A stretch of DNA of 64,000 nucleotides. Source: Campylobacter sp. RM6914 (GTDB lineage Bacteria; Campylobacterota; Campylobacteria; Campylobacterales; Campylobacteraceae). The stretch covers positions 1,718,760 to 1,782,759 of the forward strand of contig NZ_CP012545.1 in the NCBI RefSeq assembly GCF_004803835.1. Reading direction: 5' to 3'. Below the pieces are notes generated by a model, which had not been told where the DNA came from, searched no databases, and saw only the letters and a program-made list of their open reading frames with translations. Of the stretch, positions 8,136-16,753 are shown piece by piece. The stretch's first letter is position 1, and every line of letters begins with the position of its first letter. Both the position numbers and the translations under genes were made by a program.

Positions 8136-8136
8136 A
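8074..8136 (+). ncRNA. CreA/CreR-like mini-CRISPR: degenerate repeat plus pseudo-spacer
   Basis: Bases 8075-8104 form a 30-base unit built like the array repeat: ten leading bases, a 5-bp stem ATCCC/GGGAT, a 3-base loop, and the tail TTTAAAC (array: stem AAGCC/GGCTT, 3-base loop, tail TTGAAAC). Stem register, loop size and tail length are identical, while the stem bases differ in a paired, compensatory way. A pseudo-spacer follows from 8105, whose first 11 bases match the DNA beside the cas promoter perfectly. No second repeat follows. Known CreA and CreR RNAs of type I systems have this design: processed by Cas6, they guide Cascade to a partial match in a promoter and repress without cleavage. 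CreTA is known from between cas6 and cas8 in a haloarchaeal I-B locus. The RNA itself is inferred. Confidence 0.7.
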
Positions 8137-8829
8137 ATCATCTTTTGCAACCTCTAAAAATCCGACACCAAAGCTCATACATCCGCTTCCCACGCCCGTA
8201 TCAAGCATCAAATTTATCATCTCACTACTAGCTCTTACCTCCCAAACCGCCGGCCAAGCACGCACAGGCATCTTGTTATTACCATAATAAAAATAAAGCG
8301 GACTTTCTAAATTTTGCCACTTTAAATTTAACTCAAATTCTCCCTCGTATTCTCGTCCACAAAGCGTCTCAAACCGCTCTAGCGCATTTTTCTTCATCAT
8401 CTCAAGGTGTCTGGAATCTTGCGGTTCAAGATAGACTTTATGCCCCAAAAGCCCCTTTAAAGCGCACACCACGTTTCCTTTTAGCAAAACCGTAGCTAAA
8501 TCCGCCCCATCAACTCTGTGTCGCTGCAAGGACACTGTGCTACCAGTTAGATGAATTTCACCCAAATTTAGCCCGTTTTTTAATACAGCCATAGCGATAA
8601 GCTCTTCAAATTTTGGCTCAAAAGCAGTAAATCGCACGCGCAAATCTGCCCCTTTTAGTCTATAGTCAAAATTTGTTTTCTTAAAAATTTTCCCGGTTTT
8701 TTCATGCTTATATCCGACGTGCTGTGAAGCCGGCAAATGATGATATATAAAGCCTTGTATGAGTTCGGGCAAGATTTTGGATATTTTTAAATTTGTCGTA
8801 GGAAGCTTAGAGCCTATCACTACCATCAT
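8134..8829 (-). CDS. cas6: CRISPR repeat endoribonuclease Cas6
   Basis: Cas6 cuts the precursor crRNA at the base of the repeat stem. The 231-aa protein ends with the glycine-rich loop of the family (GVGSGCMSFGVG, about 212-223), and has the early helix (IQGFIYHHLP) and several histidines that could serve in catalysis. It is not in the main cas operon: its start overlaps the end of rmuC by 23 bp, and 387 bp separate it from cas8b. Thus it is probably transcribed with rmuC, independently of the cas8b promoter. Separate expression of Cas6 would let crRNA-like RNAs be processed even when the effector operon is repressed. The first two residues are both Met; either could be the start. Confidence 0.9.
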   Translation of the reverse strand: MMVVIGSKLPTTNLKISKILPELIQGFIYHHLPASQHVGYKHEKTGKIFKKTNFDYRLKGADLRVRFTAFEPKFEELIAMAVLKNGLNLGEIHLTGSTVSLQRHRVDGADLATVLLKGNVVCALKGLLGHKVYLEPQDSRHLEMMKKNALERFETLCGREYEGEFELNLKWQNLESPLYFYYGNNKMPVRAWPAVWEVRASSEMINLMLDTGVGSGCMSFGVGFLEVAKDD

Positions 8830-10234
8830 CGTCCTTTTTACTTAAATTTTCAAGTTTTGCGCTCTCTACTTCGATCTCTAGTTCGCCAACTTCTGGCATA
8901 TTTTGCGTAGCTTTTTGAGAAAGCTGCCTAAAGCGCTGTGTTTTACCATAAAGTCCTTGTCTTCCGGCAAGTGATGTGACTACTTGGTTATACTGCCTAG
9001 TTGCGGTTGTAAGCGTTGCCCCAAGCTTGTTTAGATCCTGGGCTACGACGCAAATTTTATTATAAATTTCACCTGCACTAGCGGCTATTTGTATGGCTTC
9101 TTTGTTACCCTTTTCTATACGCCACAAATTTGCCACAGTGCGTAGTATCGGCATTAAAGTCGTATGAGATACAAGCACAACCTTTCGTTCGTAACCATAT
9201 CCAAAAAGCTCTCTTTCGTATTTTAAAGCCTCGATATAAGCTGCCTCTATAGGCATAAACATCATGACAAAATCAGGACTCTCAAGCCCTTCTATCATGC
9301 TATAGTTTTTTTTACTAAGCTCGTCGATGTGTGACTTGACTGACTTTACATGCTCGCTAAGCGCGGTCTTCATCTCATTTTCATTTACCGCGCTCATAGC
9401 TACCTCGTAAGCCACAAGAGAGACCTTGCTATCAATGATGATATGTTTATTATCAGGTAGATACACAACAAAATCAGGCACCATCCTGGCCCCGCTTTCG
9501 CTTTTAAAGCTCTCTTGCGCGCGGTATTGTTCGTTTTTTACTAAACCGGCGGCTTGCAAGGTCGCTTCAAGCTGCATTTCGCCCCAGTTTCCCGCGATCT
9601 TATTGTTGCCCTTTAGTGCATTTGTAAGGTTACTAGCCTCACGGCTCATACCAAGTCCTATGTCAAGCACCTTTTTGAGTTCGTTTTCTAAATTTAGGCT
9701 ATTTTGTTGAGTTTTATCGTGAATTTCATTTGTTCGTTTTTGAAAATTTTGTATCTGTTCTTTTAGGGGATTTAGAAGGAGTTCAAGTGATGTTTGGCTG
9801 TTTTTATTAAAATTTGCGCTCTTTTCTTCAAAAATTTTATTAGCTAGATTTTCAAATTCGGTGCTTAAATTTTTCTTTACTTGAACGAAATTCTCCTCTT
9901 TAGCGAGCTGAATTTTCTCACGCTCCTCAAGAGTGGTTTTTAGACTTGAAATTTGTGTTTTTAAATTTAAAATTTCATCTTCAAGCGCATCATTTTCTAT
10001 GCTTTTTCGCTCTAACTTTTGGCTTAAATTCGCATTTATCTCTTTGCTTTCTTGCGCTCTTAAGGCTTCGTTTTCAAGCCTTACTTTTTGCTCGATACTT
10101 AAATTCTCAAACTCGTTTTTGCTAAATTTTAAACTCTCGATCGTCTTTTTATCGTTTAAAACTACACCGAGTAAAACAGCGCATATCACGCACAAAAAGA
10201 AGCTAACCGCATAAAAAATATAAATTTCGTTCAT
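8807..10234 (-). CDS. rmuC: DNA recombination protein RmuC
   Basis: RmuC-family proteins limit inverted-repeat rearrangements; the mechanism is unclear, though a PD-(D/E)XK-like nuclease core is predicted for the family. The 475-aa protein has an N-terminal membrane span (about 5-25), a long coiled coil (about 30-190), then the conserved core (NWGEMQLEATLQAAG, VPDFVVYLPD, IIIDSKVSL) and a charged tail. All expected parts are present. cas6 begins inside its 3' end, an unusual linkage between a housekeeping DNA-maintenance gene and a cas gene. Confidence 0.95.
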   Translation of the reverse strand: MNEIYIFYAVSFFLCVICAVLLGVVLNDKKTIESLKFSKNEFENLSIEQKVRLENEALRAQESKEINANLSQKLERKSIENDALEDEILNLKTQISSLKTTLEEREKIQLAKEENFVQVKKNLSTEFENLANKIFEEKSANFNKNSQTSLELLLNPLKEQIQNFQKRTNEIHDKTQQNSLNLENELKKVLDIGLGMSREASNLTNALKGNNKIAGNWGEMQLEATLQAAGLVKNEQYRAQESFKSESGARMVPDFVVYLPDNKHIIIDSKVSLVAYEVAMSAVNENEMKTALSEHVKSVKSHIDELSKKNYSMIEGLESPDFVMMFMPIEAAYIEALKYERELFGYGYERKVVLVSHTTLMPILRTVANLWRIEKGNKEAIQIAASAGEIYNKICVVAQDLNKLGATLTTATRQYNQVVTSLAGRQGLYGKTQRFRQLSQKATQNMPEVGELEIEVESAKLENLSKKDDDGSDRL

Positions 10235-10283
10235 AAAATGCCTTTATTTAAATAAAAGCGATTTTATCAAAAGTATTGTAAAT

Positions 10284-10967
10284 TTATCTCTGTGATGTCA
10301 TCATGTATCCAAGCTCGGAAAGGTTTTTTATCTTTATGCCAAGCTCTTTTTTGATACGTAAAACGATATTTTGTATAGCGCTTTTGCTTACGTTTTCATC
10401 CTCGTAAACATACTCCGTGATCTTGTCGTAGGTTACGAGCGAATTTAGGTTATAAGCAAGTAACCAAAACAGCTTGTTTTGCAAAAATGTCAGATAAACT
10501 TCGTTGCCGCCTTTATAAATTTTCTCGCGTTCTAGATTTATGCTGATATCGTGACTTAGTTTGATCAGTTTATCTTGCGACTTTACGCTAAGACTCATTA
10601 ACATCGAGCGTAAAATTTCAATATCTATGGGCTTTTTAAGAAACAGTGCGGCTCCCGCCTTTACGCTTTTAAGTAGGTTATTATCAGTGTCATACGAAGT
10701 AAAGATAATAAATTTTTGATGCGGTTTTGTCTTTAGTATCTCGTTCATCATCTCAAATCCATTCATCATAGGCATGTGAATGTCCGTTAAGATGACATCT
10801 GGGTTGTTTTTATTAAAAGACTCGAGCCCTTCATATCCGTCATTTGCGGTATAAACACTCATACAATACGGCTTTAAAGCGCTTTTTAAAAGCGTAAGCG
10901 CAACATTATCATCCTCAACGATTAGGATGGATATTTTTGATAGCGAGTCTAAAATTTCCTCTTTCAT
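10284..10967 (-). CDS. Two-component response regulator (OmpR-like)
   Basis: The 227-aa protein has a receiver domain at about 12-125 with the acidic pair Glu18-Asp19-Asp20, phospho-acceptor Asp62 (TDIHMPMMNG) and conserved Lys in FLKKPID, followed by a winged-helix DNA-binding domain. It overlaps the 3' partner histidine kinase by 4 bp (ATGA type), so the pair is co-translated. The output domain suggests a transcription factor; no target can be read from the sequence. Confidence 0.92.
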   Translation of the reverse strand: MKEEILDSLSKISILIVEDDNVALTLLKSALKPYCMSVYTANDGYEGLESFNKNNPDVILTDIHMPMMNGFEMMNEILKTKPHQKFIIFTSYDTDNNLLKSVKAGAALFLKKPIDIEILRSMLMSLSVKSQDKLIKLSHDISINLEREKIYKGGNEVYLTFLQNKLFWLLAYNLNSLVTYDKITEYVYEDENVSKSAIQNIVLRIKKELGIKIKNLSELGYMMTSQR

Positions 10968-12625
10968 TTTTCACCTTTTAAATTTATATCAAAACTTAAC
11001 TCAAACACGGTTGGATTTGCATCACTAACAAGTTTTAAGTCGCCGCCTATCTTTTCGTTTGCTAGCTTTTTACCAAAATAAAGCCCTATACCGTTACCGC
11101 TTTTTTTGGTTGTTTTTGGCATGGAAAATATCTTATCTCTCATCGCCTCACTAACACCCCAACCATGCTCGCTAACAGTTATAAAGCACTTAGTCTCATT
11201 ACTTTTGATGTCTATTTCTATCTCTCTTTTGTTGATATTTTCAAATTTTTCAACCACGGCGTCTTTTGCGTTGTGAATGAGGATGAGTAAAATTTGCTGT
11301 ATGATATTGTCTTTTTGTGTCACGATAACATCGCTTGAATTTACCAAAATCACCTTGACATTTACACGGCTAAGCTCCGTATGCATAAGCATGAGTAGGT
11401 TTTTCACGCTTTTGGCGACGCTAAATTTATTGATATTTTCGCTTGTTTTGTAAAAATTTCTAAAAATTTCGATCGTATCACTTAGAAGGCAGACTGAACT
11501 CTCGCCACCTTTTAGTATCTCATTAAGAGTTTGTTTGTCTAGATTTCTGTCTCTTTCAAGCATTTGAAGTGTCGTTATCATAAGCTTTAATGAATTTACA
11601 GGCTGGATGAATTGATGATTTATACCGCTTATAAGCTCCCCTGCTTCGCTCATTTTAGCCTTATGAGCAAGTAAAATTTCATACTCATCGTTTTTATCTT
11701 TTATCTTTTTATACATAAGGCTATGAAGTAAATTTGCTAAAAGTATAAGCACTAAAAATGAGATGAAAAACAACGCGGCGCTGTTTTGAAATATCGACAA
11801 AAGCTCGCTGACTTGGCGCTCATCGTAAGCACCCGCCCCTACAAACCAGTTTAGCGACGGAATTTCGGCAAGAGAGATGAAATTTGAGTTTATATTTATA
11901 CCGGATAGATCCTCACCCGCTAAAAACATCTCTTTAAATCTACTTTGTATCTGCTCTTTTAAATTTATATCGCTCATTTGGGTTAAGACCTCGCCGCTGT
12001 GAGTTACGATAAAGTAGTAAGAATTTGGCGAAAGTTTTAAATTTCTTATGTTTTTAAAGATATTGCTTATCTTGACAACTCCACATAAAACGCCCACAAA
12101 TTCGCCATTTTTATGGCTTGGTACACAGATATTTAAAACCTCGGTATTTAAAACAGTGTGGTTGGCGATGAAATTTATCGTGGGAGAATTTGTCTGCTTT
12201 GTTTCTACAAACCAAACCAGACTTGTTCTTTGTTTAAATTCAGTGTCATCGCCCGTGTATTTCTTACCGTTTACGAAAATATCGCCGTTATCTTTTAAAA
12301 ACTGAACAGCGTCGAAGTTGTTGGAATTTTTATAGAAAGAATTTAGGATATTTGACAAGCGCTCGTTATCATCGGCAAGCTCTAAATTTTGCATAATAAG
12401 CGAGATAGTACTAAGGGCTTGTATCCTTTCGTGAAGCCATGTGTCAAAGCTTTTTACTATGTTTTGTGTAGTTGCGATCTTGTTTTTATCAGATAGGGAT
12501 ATCATCTGATCTTTTGTAGCTTGATATAAATTTACCCCCATAAACAAAACGGTAACGCTGGCAAATATGATAACAAGATAAATTTTAAAATCCGCACTCT
12601 TGCCAAATTTAAGAAACACGTTCAT
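10964..12625 (-). CDS. Sensor histidine kinase with extracytoplasmic sensor domain
   Basis: This 553-aa kinase has membrane spans at about 16-34 and 283-303 flanking a roughly 250-residue periplasmic domain that looks like a Cache/PAS sensor. The cytoplasmic part has a phospho-acceptor His337 (GINHQFIQP), an N box (HNAKDAV) and G boxes (GWGVSE, NGIGLYFGKKLA). It should phosphorylate the response regulator encoded next to it. No HAMP domain is evident between the second span and the His box. The ligand is unknown. Confidence 0.92.
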   Translation of the reverse strand: MNVFLKFGKSADFKIYLVIIFASVTVLFMGVNLYQATKDQMISLSDKNKIATTQNIVKSFDTWLHERIQALSTISLIMQNLELADDNERLSNILNSFYKNSNNFDAVQFLKDNGDIFVNGKKYTGDDTEFKQRTSLVWFVETKQTNSPTINFIANHTVLNTEVLNICVPSHKNGEFVGVLCGVVKISNIFKNIRNLKLSPNSYYFIVTHSGEVLTQMSDINLKEQIQSRFKEMFLAGEDLSGININSNFISLAEIPSLNWFVGAGAYDERQVSELLSIFQNSAALFFISFLVLILLANLLHSLMYKKIKDKNDEYEILLAHKAKMSEAGELISGINHQFIQPVNSLKLMITTLQMLERDRNLDKQTLNEILKGGESSVCLLSDTIEIFRNFYKTSENINKFSVAKSVKNLLMLMHTELSRVNVKVILVNSSDVIVTQKDNIIQQILLILIHNAKDAVVEKFENINKREIEIDIKSNETKCFITVSEHGWGVSEAMRDKIFSMPKTTKKSGNGIGLYFGKKLANEKIGGDLKLVSDANPTVFELSFDINLKGEK

Positions 12626-12658
12626 ATTCGTCCTTTAGCAAGAGTATAGCAGATAAAT

Positions 12659-13294
12659 TTAAAATTCTTTTTTAGCCTTAACGCGTGTTACGATAAAGCC
12701 TATGGCCATTAAAGCCAAAATGATCGCACAAAGTCCAAATCCCAAAAGCGTGCAGTCAGCCATACTTAGGAATTTTTTAGAAGGTATAAGATACCAACCA
12801 TCGCTATAAAGCTCTACAAGATAGTTTTGTAGCGAACTTAAAATCACACCGTCAGGAACCATAGGGTTATCATAACCGCAATCACCAGTCGGTAAAAACC
12901 AGTCAGGCGCCCACTTCTCAAGTGGTAAGCCAAATAGATGGTTTGGCTCAGTCGAGCAACCTTGCACCCCAAAAGGATCGTCACTATGAACGGCGGCATG
13001 GATTTTTGCAAGCTTTACACTACATATAATGCCGTAAATAGAGCCTAAAAACGCAAACACATAGCCTAAAATTTTTAGGATCAAATTTTTAGGATCAATG
13101 GCGGCTAACACTCCGCCTATCGCCATACACAAAAACGCAACTCGTATATAAACGCACTGCTCGCAAGGGGGCATGTGTATATACTTTTGAAACAACGAGT
13201 GCGCCAACACAACCAAAAACACGCTCACAAACGCCATAAGAAGCCACGGAAAGCGACTATCTTGCCATTTGCCTATCTTTTCTATCAAATTCAT
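12659..13294 (-). CDS. dsbI: Disulfide bond formation membrane protein, DsbB/DsbI family
   Basis: DsbI-type proteins reoxidise periplasmic DsbA-like thiol oxidases and pass electrons to quinone. The 211-aa protein has four or five membrane spans, the first redox pair Cys44-x-x-Cys47 (PPCEQC) after the first span, and further periplasmic cysteines at 113 and 139 that would form the second redox pair. The longer second periplasmic loop favours DsbI over canonical DsbB. It lies 9 bp downstream of a dsbA-like gene on the same strand, and a second dsbA-like gene is upstream of that, so these are probably its partners. Confidence 0.88.
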   Translation of the reverse strand: MNLIEKIGKWQDSRFPWLLMAFVSVFLVVLAHSLFQKYIHMPPCEQCVYIRVAFLCMAIGGVLAAIDPKNLILKILGYVFAFLGSIYGIICSVKLAKIHAAVHSDDPFGVQGCSTEPNHLFGLPLEKWAPDWFLPTGDCGYDNPMVPDGVILSSLQNYLVELYSDGWYLIPSKKFLSMADCTLLGFGLCAIILALMAIGFIVTRVKAKKEF

Positions 13295-13303
13295 TTTTTA
13301 GCC

Positions 13304-13948
13304 TTATTTAGCCATTAGCTCTTTTATAAGACCGGCCATGCCGTCTATAGATGTGATTTTGGCTGTGTAGATTAGGTATTTACCATCAACTACAAATGCA
13401 GGAACGCCTTGAATTTTAGCCACGTCATAACTCTCATCCCATTTACCAAGAAGCTCTACTACCTTTGGATCGTTTAAGCCGGCTTCAAATTCTGCCTGTG
13501 TTATGCCTGCCGCTTCAAGTCCCGTCTTTAAAAACGCTGCTTCATCTTTACCGTTACCCCATCTCTCTTTTTTATCATGATAAGCTTTGTAGTATGCCAT
13601 CTTAGCCTTTTTAAACAAAGACTTCTCATCAAAGAAATCAACACTGTTTGTCATATCTTTTACAGCCAAAACCGCCAAAAGCTTGCTTGCAACTTCGCCG
13701 TATTCACCTTTAGTCTTTAGATGATAAGGAACGAATTTAAGCCCTTCGACCTTTTTTATAACAGCAGGTGTTACACTCTTGTCGTATTTGTAACAAAACG
13801 GGCAAGCATAGCTAAAAACCTTTGTAAGCGTGCCTTTTTCAACAGAAAGAGGCTTTTCAAGCTTGACATAATCAACACCCTCGGTAAAGGCATTTGCACT
13901 TAATGCACCCAGTATCGCAACCGCAGATAGAAGTTTTAGAAATTTCAT
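13304..13948 (-). CDS. Thiol:disulfide oxidoreductase, DsbA/DsbL-like (CPFC)
   Basis: A periplasmic thiol oxidase with an N-terminal signal peptide (first 20 residues, ending SANA), active site Cys49-Pro-Phe-Cys52, and the cis-proline loop GVPAFVVDGKY. The CPFC motif occurs in DsbL, the usual partner of DsbI, which is encoded 9 bp downstream. Length (214 aa) is typical of DsbA. The gene 150 bp upstream is a close paralogue with a different active site, so this is a tandem duplication. Confidence 0.9.
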   Translation of the reverse strand: MKFLKLLSAVAILGALSANAFTEGVDYVKLEKPLSVEKGTLTKVFSYACPFCYKYDKSVTPAVIKKVEGLKFVPYHLKTKGEYGEVASKLLAVLAVKDMTNSVDFFDEKSLFKKAKMAYYKAYHDKKERWGNGKDEAAFLKTGLEAAGITQAEFEAGLNDPKVVELLGKWDESYDVAKIQGVPAFVVDGKYLIYTAKITSIDGMAGLIKELMAK

Positions 13949-14098
13949 TGTAATCTCCTTGATTTAAATTTAAAGCAATTATACAAGATGTTTTCGACAG
14001 AAAAATCACGCTAAGATTAAAATAAAATAAATTTTTTGATAATTTAAATATCCCATATAGGGAAATTTTAGATGCCAAGCGACATCTAAAATGTAAAT

Positions 14099-14764
14099 TT
14101 ACTTACTTTGAAGCTCCCTTATAAGCTTTTCAAGATCTTTTATAGAGGTTACGGCGGCAGCGTTTATAACGTATTTGCCATTTACTACAAACGCAGGAAC
14201 GCCAAAAATTTTAGCAGCGTTATACCCCTCGTTCCAAAGTAAAAGCAAGGCCTGAGTTCTTGGCATGTTTAAGATCGCCTCATATTCGCTTAGGCTAACA
14301 CCCGCGGCATCAAGTCCTGTTTTTATAAATGCAGCCTTGTCACGCCTACCGTCTTTACTCATCCACTGCTCGCCTTTTTCATGCACGGCTTTGTAGTATG
14401 CCATCTTAGCCTTTTTAAATGAAGAATTATCACTAAATATATCAACTCCATTCATTTGATCTTTGGTTAAAAGTGCAGCCAAAACACTACTTGCAGTCTC
14501 ACCATAGCTACCTTTTGTGCCTAAATGAAACGGCATAAATTTCATATCTTCAAGCTCTTTAACTATCTTTGGCGTAACACTCTTATCAAATTTATAGCAA
14601 TACTGACACGCATAACTAAAAACCTTTACTAGGGTATTTTCTCCAACATTTAACGGCTTTTCAAGCACGGCATAGTCTTTGCCTTCAGAAAATGCAGCTG
14701 CGTTTAATGCACCAAAAATCGCAACCACAGATAAAAGCTTGATAGCTTTAGATAATATTTTCAT
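14099..14764 (-). CDS. Thiol:disulfide oxidoreductase, DsbA-like paralogue (CQYC)
   Basis: A second DsbA-like protein (221 aa) with a signal peptide (about 1-24) and the same architecture as its neighbour: active site Cys53-Gln-Tyr-Cys56 and cis-Pro loop GVPAFVVNGKY. Large parts align directly (KVFSYAC, YDKSVTP/FDKSVTP, KAKMAYYKA), which shows tandem duplication. The changed xx dipeptide in the CxxC site should alter redox potential and possibly substrates. The 150-bp gap to the next gene is AT-rich, so it may have its own transcript. Confidence 0.9.
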   Translation of the reverse strand: MKILSKAIKLLSVVAIFGALNAAAFSEGKDYAVLEKPLNVGENTLVKVFSYACQYCYKFDKSVTPKIVKELEDMKFMPFHLGTKGSYGETASSVLAALLTKDQMNGVDIFSDNSSFKKAKMAYYKAVHEKGEQWMSKDGRRDKAAFIKTGLDAAGVSLSEYEAILNMPRTQALLLLWNEGYNAAKIFGVPAFVVNGKYVINAAAVTSIKDLEKLIRELQSK

Positions 14765-14916
14765 ATTTTTACTCCTTAAATTTTCGCAAGATTATAGCAG
14801 GTAAATATAAACGGCTTGAGGGATTGATGCCATTCGTAAATCGGCGCAGGCGTATAAAGTCCTAAGACCAAACAACCTGCACCTATTAAAGTATGTTGTG
14901 TTTAAGCTAGCGCTTC

Positions 14917-16590
14917 TTACGCTTCCAAAATCGCTCCGCTACTTGCATTGGCTACTAGCTTTTGGTATTGTCTTAGCCATCTGCCACTTAGCTCTTTTTG
15001 ATGTGGTTTAAACTCCGCCTTTCGCTTAGCGATTTCAGCCTCGTCAAGACGCACGTTTATCTCGTATTTATCGACATCTATTTCTATTATATCACCATCT
15101 TTTAAAAGACCTATCATACCGCCCTCGGCAGCTTCGGGACTCACGTGTCCGATACTAAGACCCCTTGTAGCACCGCTAAAGCGTCCGTCGGTGATAAGTG
15201 CCACGTCCGCACCAAGCCCGCGTCCCATTATAAGCGAAGTTGGGCTTAGCATCTCTTGCATACCAGGACCTCCGCGCGGACCTTCGTAGCGGATCACGAC
15301 TACATCGCCTTTATCCACTTTGCCGCTTGAAATTCCCGCTATCGCCTCATCTTGACTGTTAAAGCAAACCGCCTTACCTCTAAATTTACGCTCGCCAACG
15401 ATCCCAGCCGTCTTTATCACACAGCCTTGCTCGGCTAAATTTCCAAATAATACCGCAAGTCCACCAACCTGTGAATATGCGTTTTCAACCTTATGGATAA
15501 CCGACTCGTCCTTTATCTCGCTTGCTCCGACACGCTCGCCTAGAGTCTCGCCGCTAACGGTCAAATTTTCTAAATGCAACATTCCGTTATCACGGCGTGA
15601 AATTTCTTTTATCACCGCGTTCATTCCGCCGGCTCGTCCGACGTCTTCCATATGCACACTTGGCAAGCTTGGGCTGATCTTTGCTATGTGAGCGATATTT
15701 CGGCTGATCTCGTTAAGCTCTGAAATTTGCAGATCAACTCCCGCTTCACGGGCGATAGCTAGCATATGAAGCACGGTGTTTGAGCTTCCTCCCATCGCCA
15801 TATCGACAACAAGCGCGTTGCGAACCGCCTTTTTGTTTAAAATATTTCTGATCTTATAGCGTTCGTCAAGAGCGATCTCGCAGATCCTTCGTCCCGCACG
15901 GCGCACCAGCTCCTCACGCTCTGGAGTTAGGGCTAGTATCGTGCCGTTACCACTTAGCGCGATACCCATCGCCTCACACAGTGTATTCATCGAATTTGCC
16001 GTAAACATTCCAGAGCATGAGCCACCACTCGGACACGCGTTACACTCGATATCTTTTAGCTCGACTTCGTCTATCTCTTTTGTCTCAAATTTACCCACCG
16101 CCTCAAACGCGGTCGCAAGGTCGATCGGTCTTCCGTCCTTTGTGTGACCCTTTTTCATCGGTCCGCCGCTAACAAACACGGTCGGCACATTTACCCTAAG
16201 CGCGCCCATTACCATTCCTGGCACGATCTTGTCGCAGTTTGGCATACAAACAAGTGCGTCAAGTGCGTGAGCGTTCATCACGGTTTCAACCGAATTTGCG
16301 ATGATCTCGCGGCTTGGGAGGCTATAAAGCATACCGCCGTGCCCCATCGCTATACCGTCATCTACGCCGATGCAGTTAAATTCAAACGGCACACAGCCAC
16401 ATTTGCGAATCTCATCTTTTAAAATTTCAGCATATTTATTTAGGAAAAAATGCCCCGGGATAATCTCTATAAAGCTATTTGCAATGCCGATAAACGGTTT
16501 AGCAAAATCCTCATCCTTTAGCCCCGTAGCACGCAAAAGTGAGCGGTGCGGTGCTCTTGTGTAGCCCTTTTTTATAATGTCGCTTTTCAT
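14917..16590 (-). CDS. ilvD: Dihydroxy-acid dehydratase
   Basis: IlvD converts 2,3-dihydroxy-acids to 2-keto acids in valine, isoleucine and leucine synthesis, using an iron-sulfur cluster. The 557-aa protein has normal length and the family cysteines and motifs: [30 protein letters not shown], and [12 protein letters not shown]. It stands alone on the minus strand, divergent from the antiporter-family gene. The high motif conservation makes this call secure. Confidence 0.98.
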   Translation of the reverse strand: MKSDIIKKGYTRAPHRSLLRATGLKDEDFAKPFIGIANSFIEIIPGHFFLNKYAEILKDEIRKCGCVPFEFNCIGVDDGIAMGHGGMLYSLPSREIIANSVETVMNAHALDALVCMPNCDKIVPGMVMGALRVNVPTVFVSGGPMKKGHTKDGRPIDLATAFEAVGKFETKEIDEVELKDIECNACPSGGSCSGMFTANSMNTLCEAMGIALSGNGTILALTPEREELVRRAGRRICEIALDERYKIRNILNKKAVRNALVVDMAMGGSSNTVLHMLAIAREAGVDLQISELNEISRNIAHIAKISPSLPSVHMEDVGRAGGMNAVIKEISRRDNGMLHLENLTVSGETLGERVGASEIKDESVIHKVENAYSQVGGLAVLFGNLAEQGCVIKTAGIVGERKFRGKAVCFNSQDEAIAGISSGKVDKGDVVVIRYEGPRGGPGMQEMLSPTSLIMGRGLGADVALITDGRFSGATRGLSIGHVSPEAAEGGMIGLLKDGDIIEIDVDKYEINVRLDEAEIAKRKAEFKPHQKELSGRWLRQYQKLVANASSGAILEA

Positions 16591-16716
16591 AAATTTCCTT
16601 TATGTTAAATTTGACTTATTTTAGCTAACTTTTTTAAAATAGCGTGAAAAATTTGCCCAAAAATTTAACTTTAACGCTTTTTTTAGGTCATTTTAACCCA
16701 AATTTTTATATTCAAA

Positions 16717-16724
16717 TGTATAAT
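16717..16724 (+). promoter_or_regulatory. Extended -10 promoter upstream of the antiporter-family gene
   Basis: TGTATAAT at 16717-16724 follows a T-rich stretch and lies 29 bases before the start codon; AAAAGGA then serves as ribosome binding site. Confidence 0.55.
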
Positions 16725-16753
16725 TAAACGAAAATACAACAAAAAGGACACAA

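Noticed and set aside
8074..8136. tracrRNA of a type II system
   Set aside because: AAGGCTAT with a following hairpin recalls tracrRNA nexus sequences, but there is no cas9, and no segment pairs with the local repeat; the stem-loop-tail register fits a degenerate type I-B repeat better.
8141..8170. Second degenerate repeat after the pseudo-spacer
   Set aside because: No stem-loop with the array register or tail is visible; the DNA is ordinary cas6 coding sequence.
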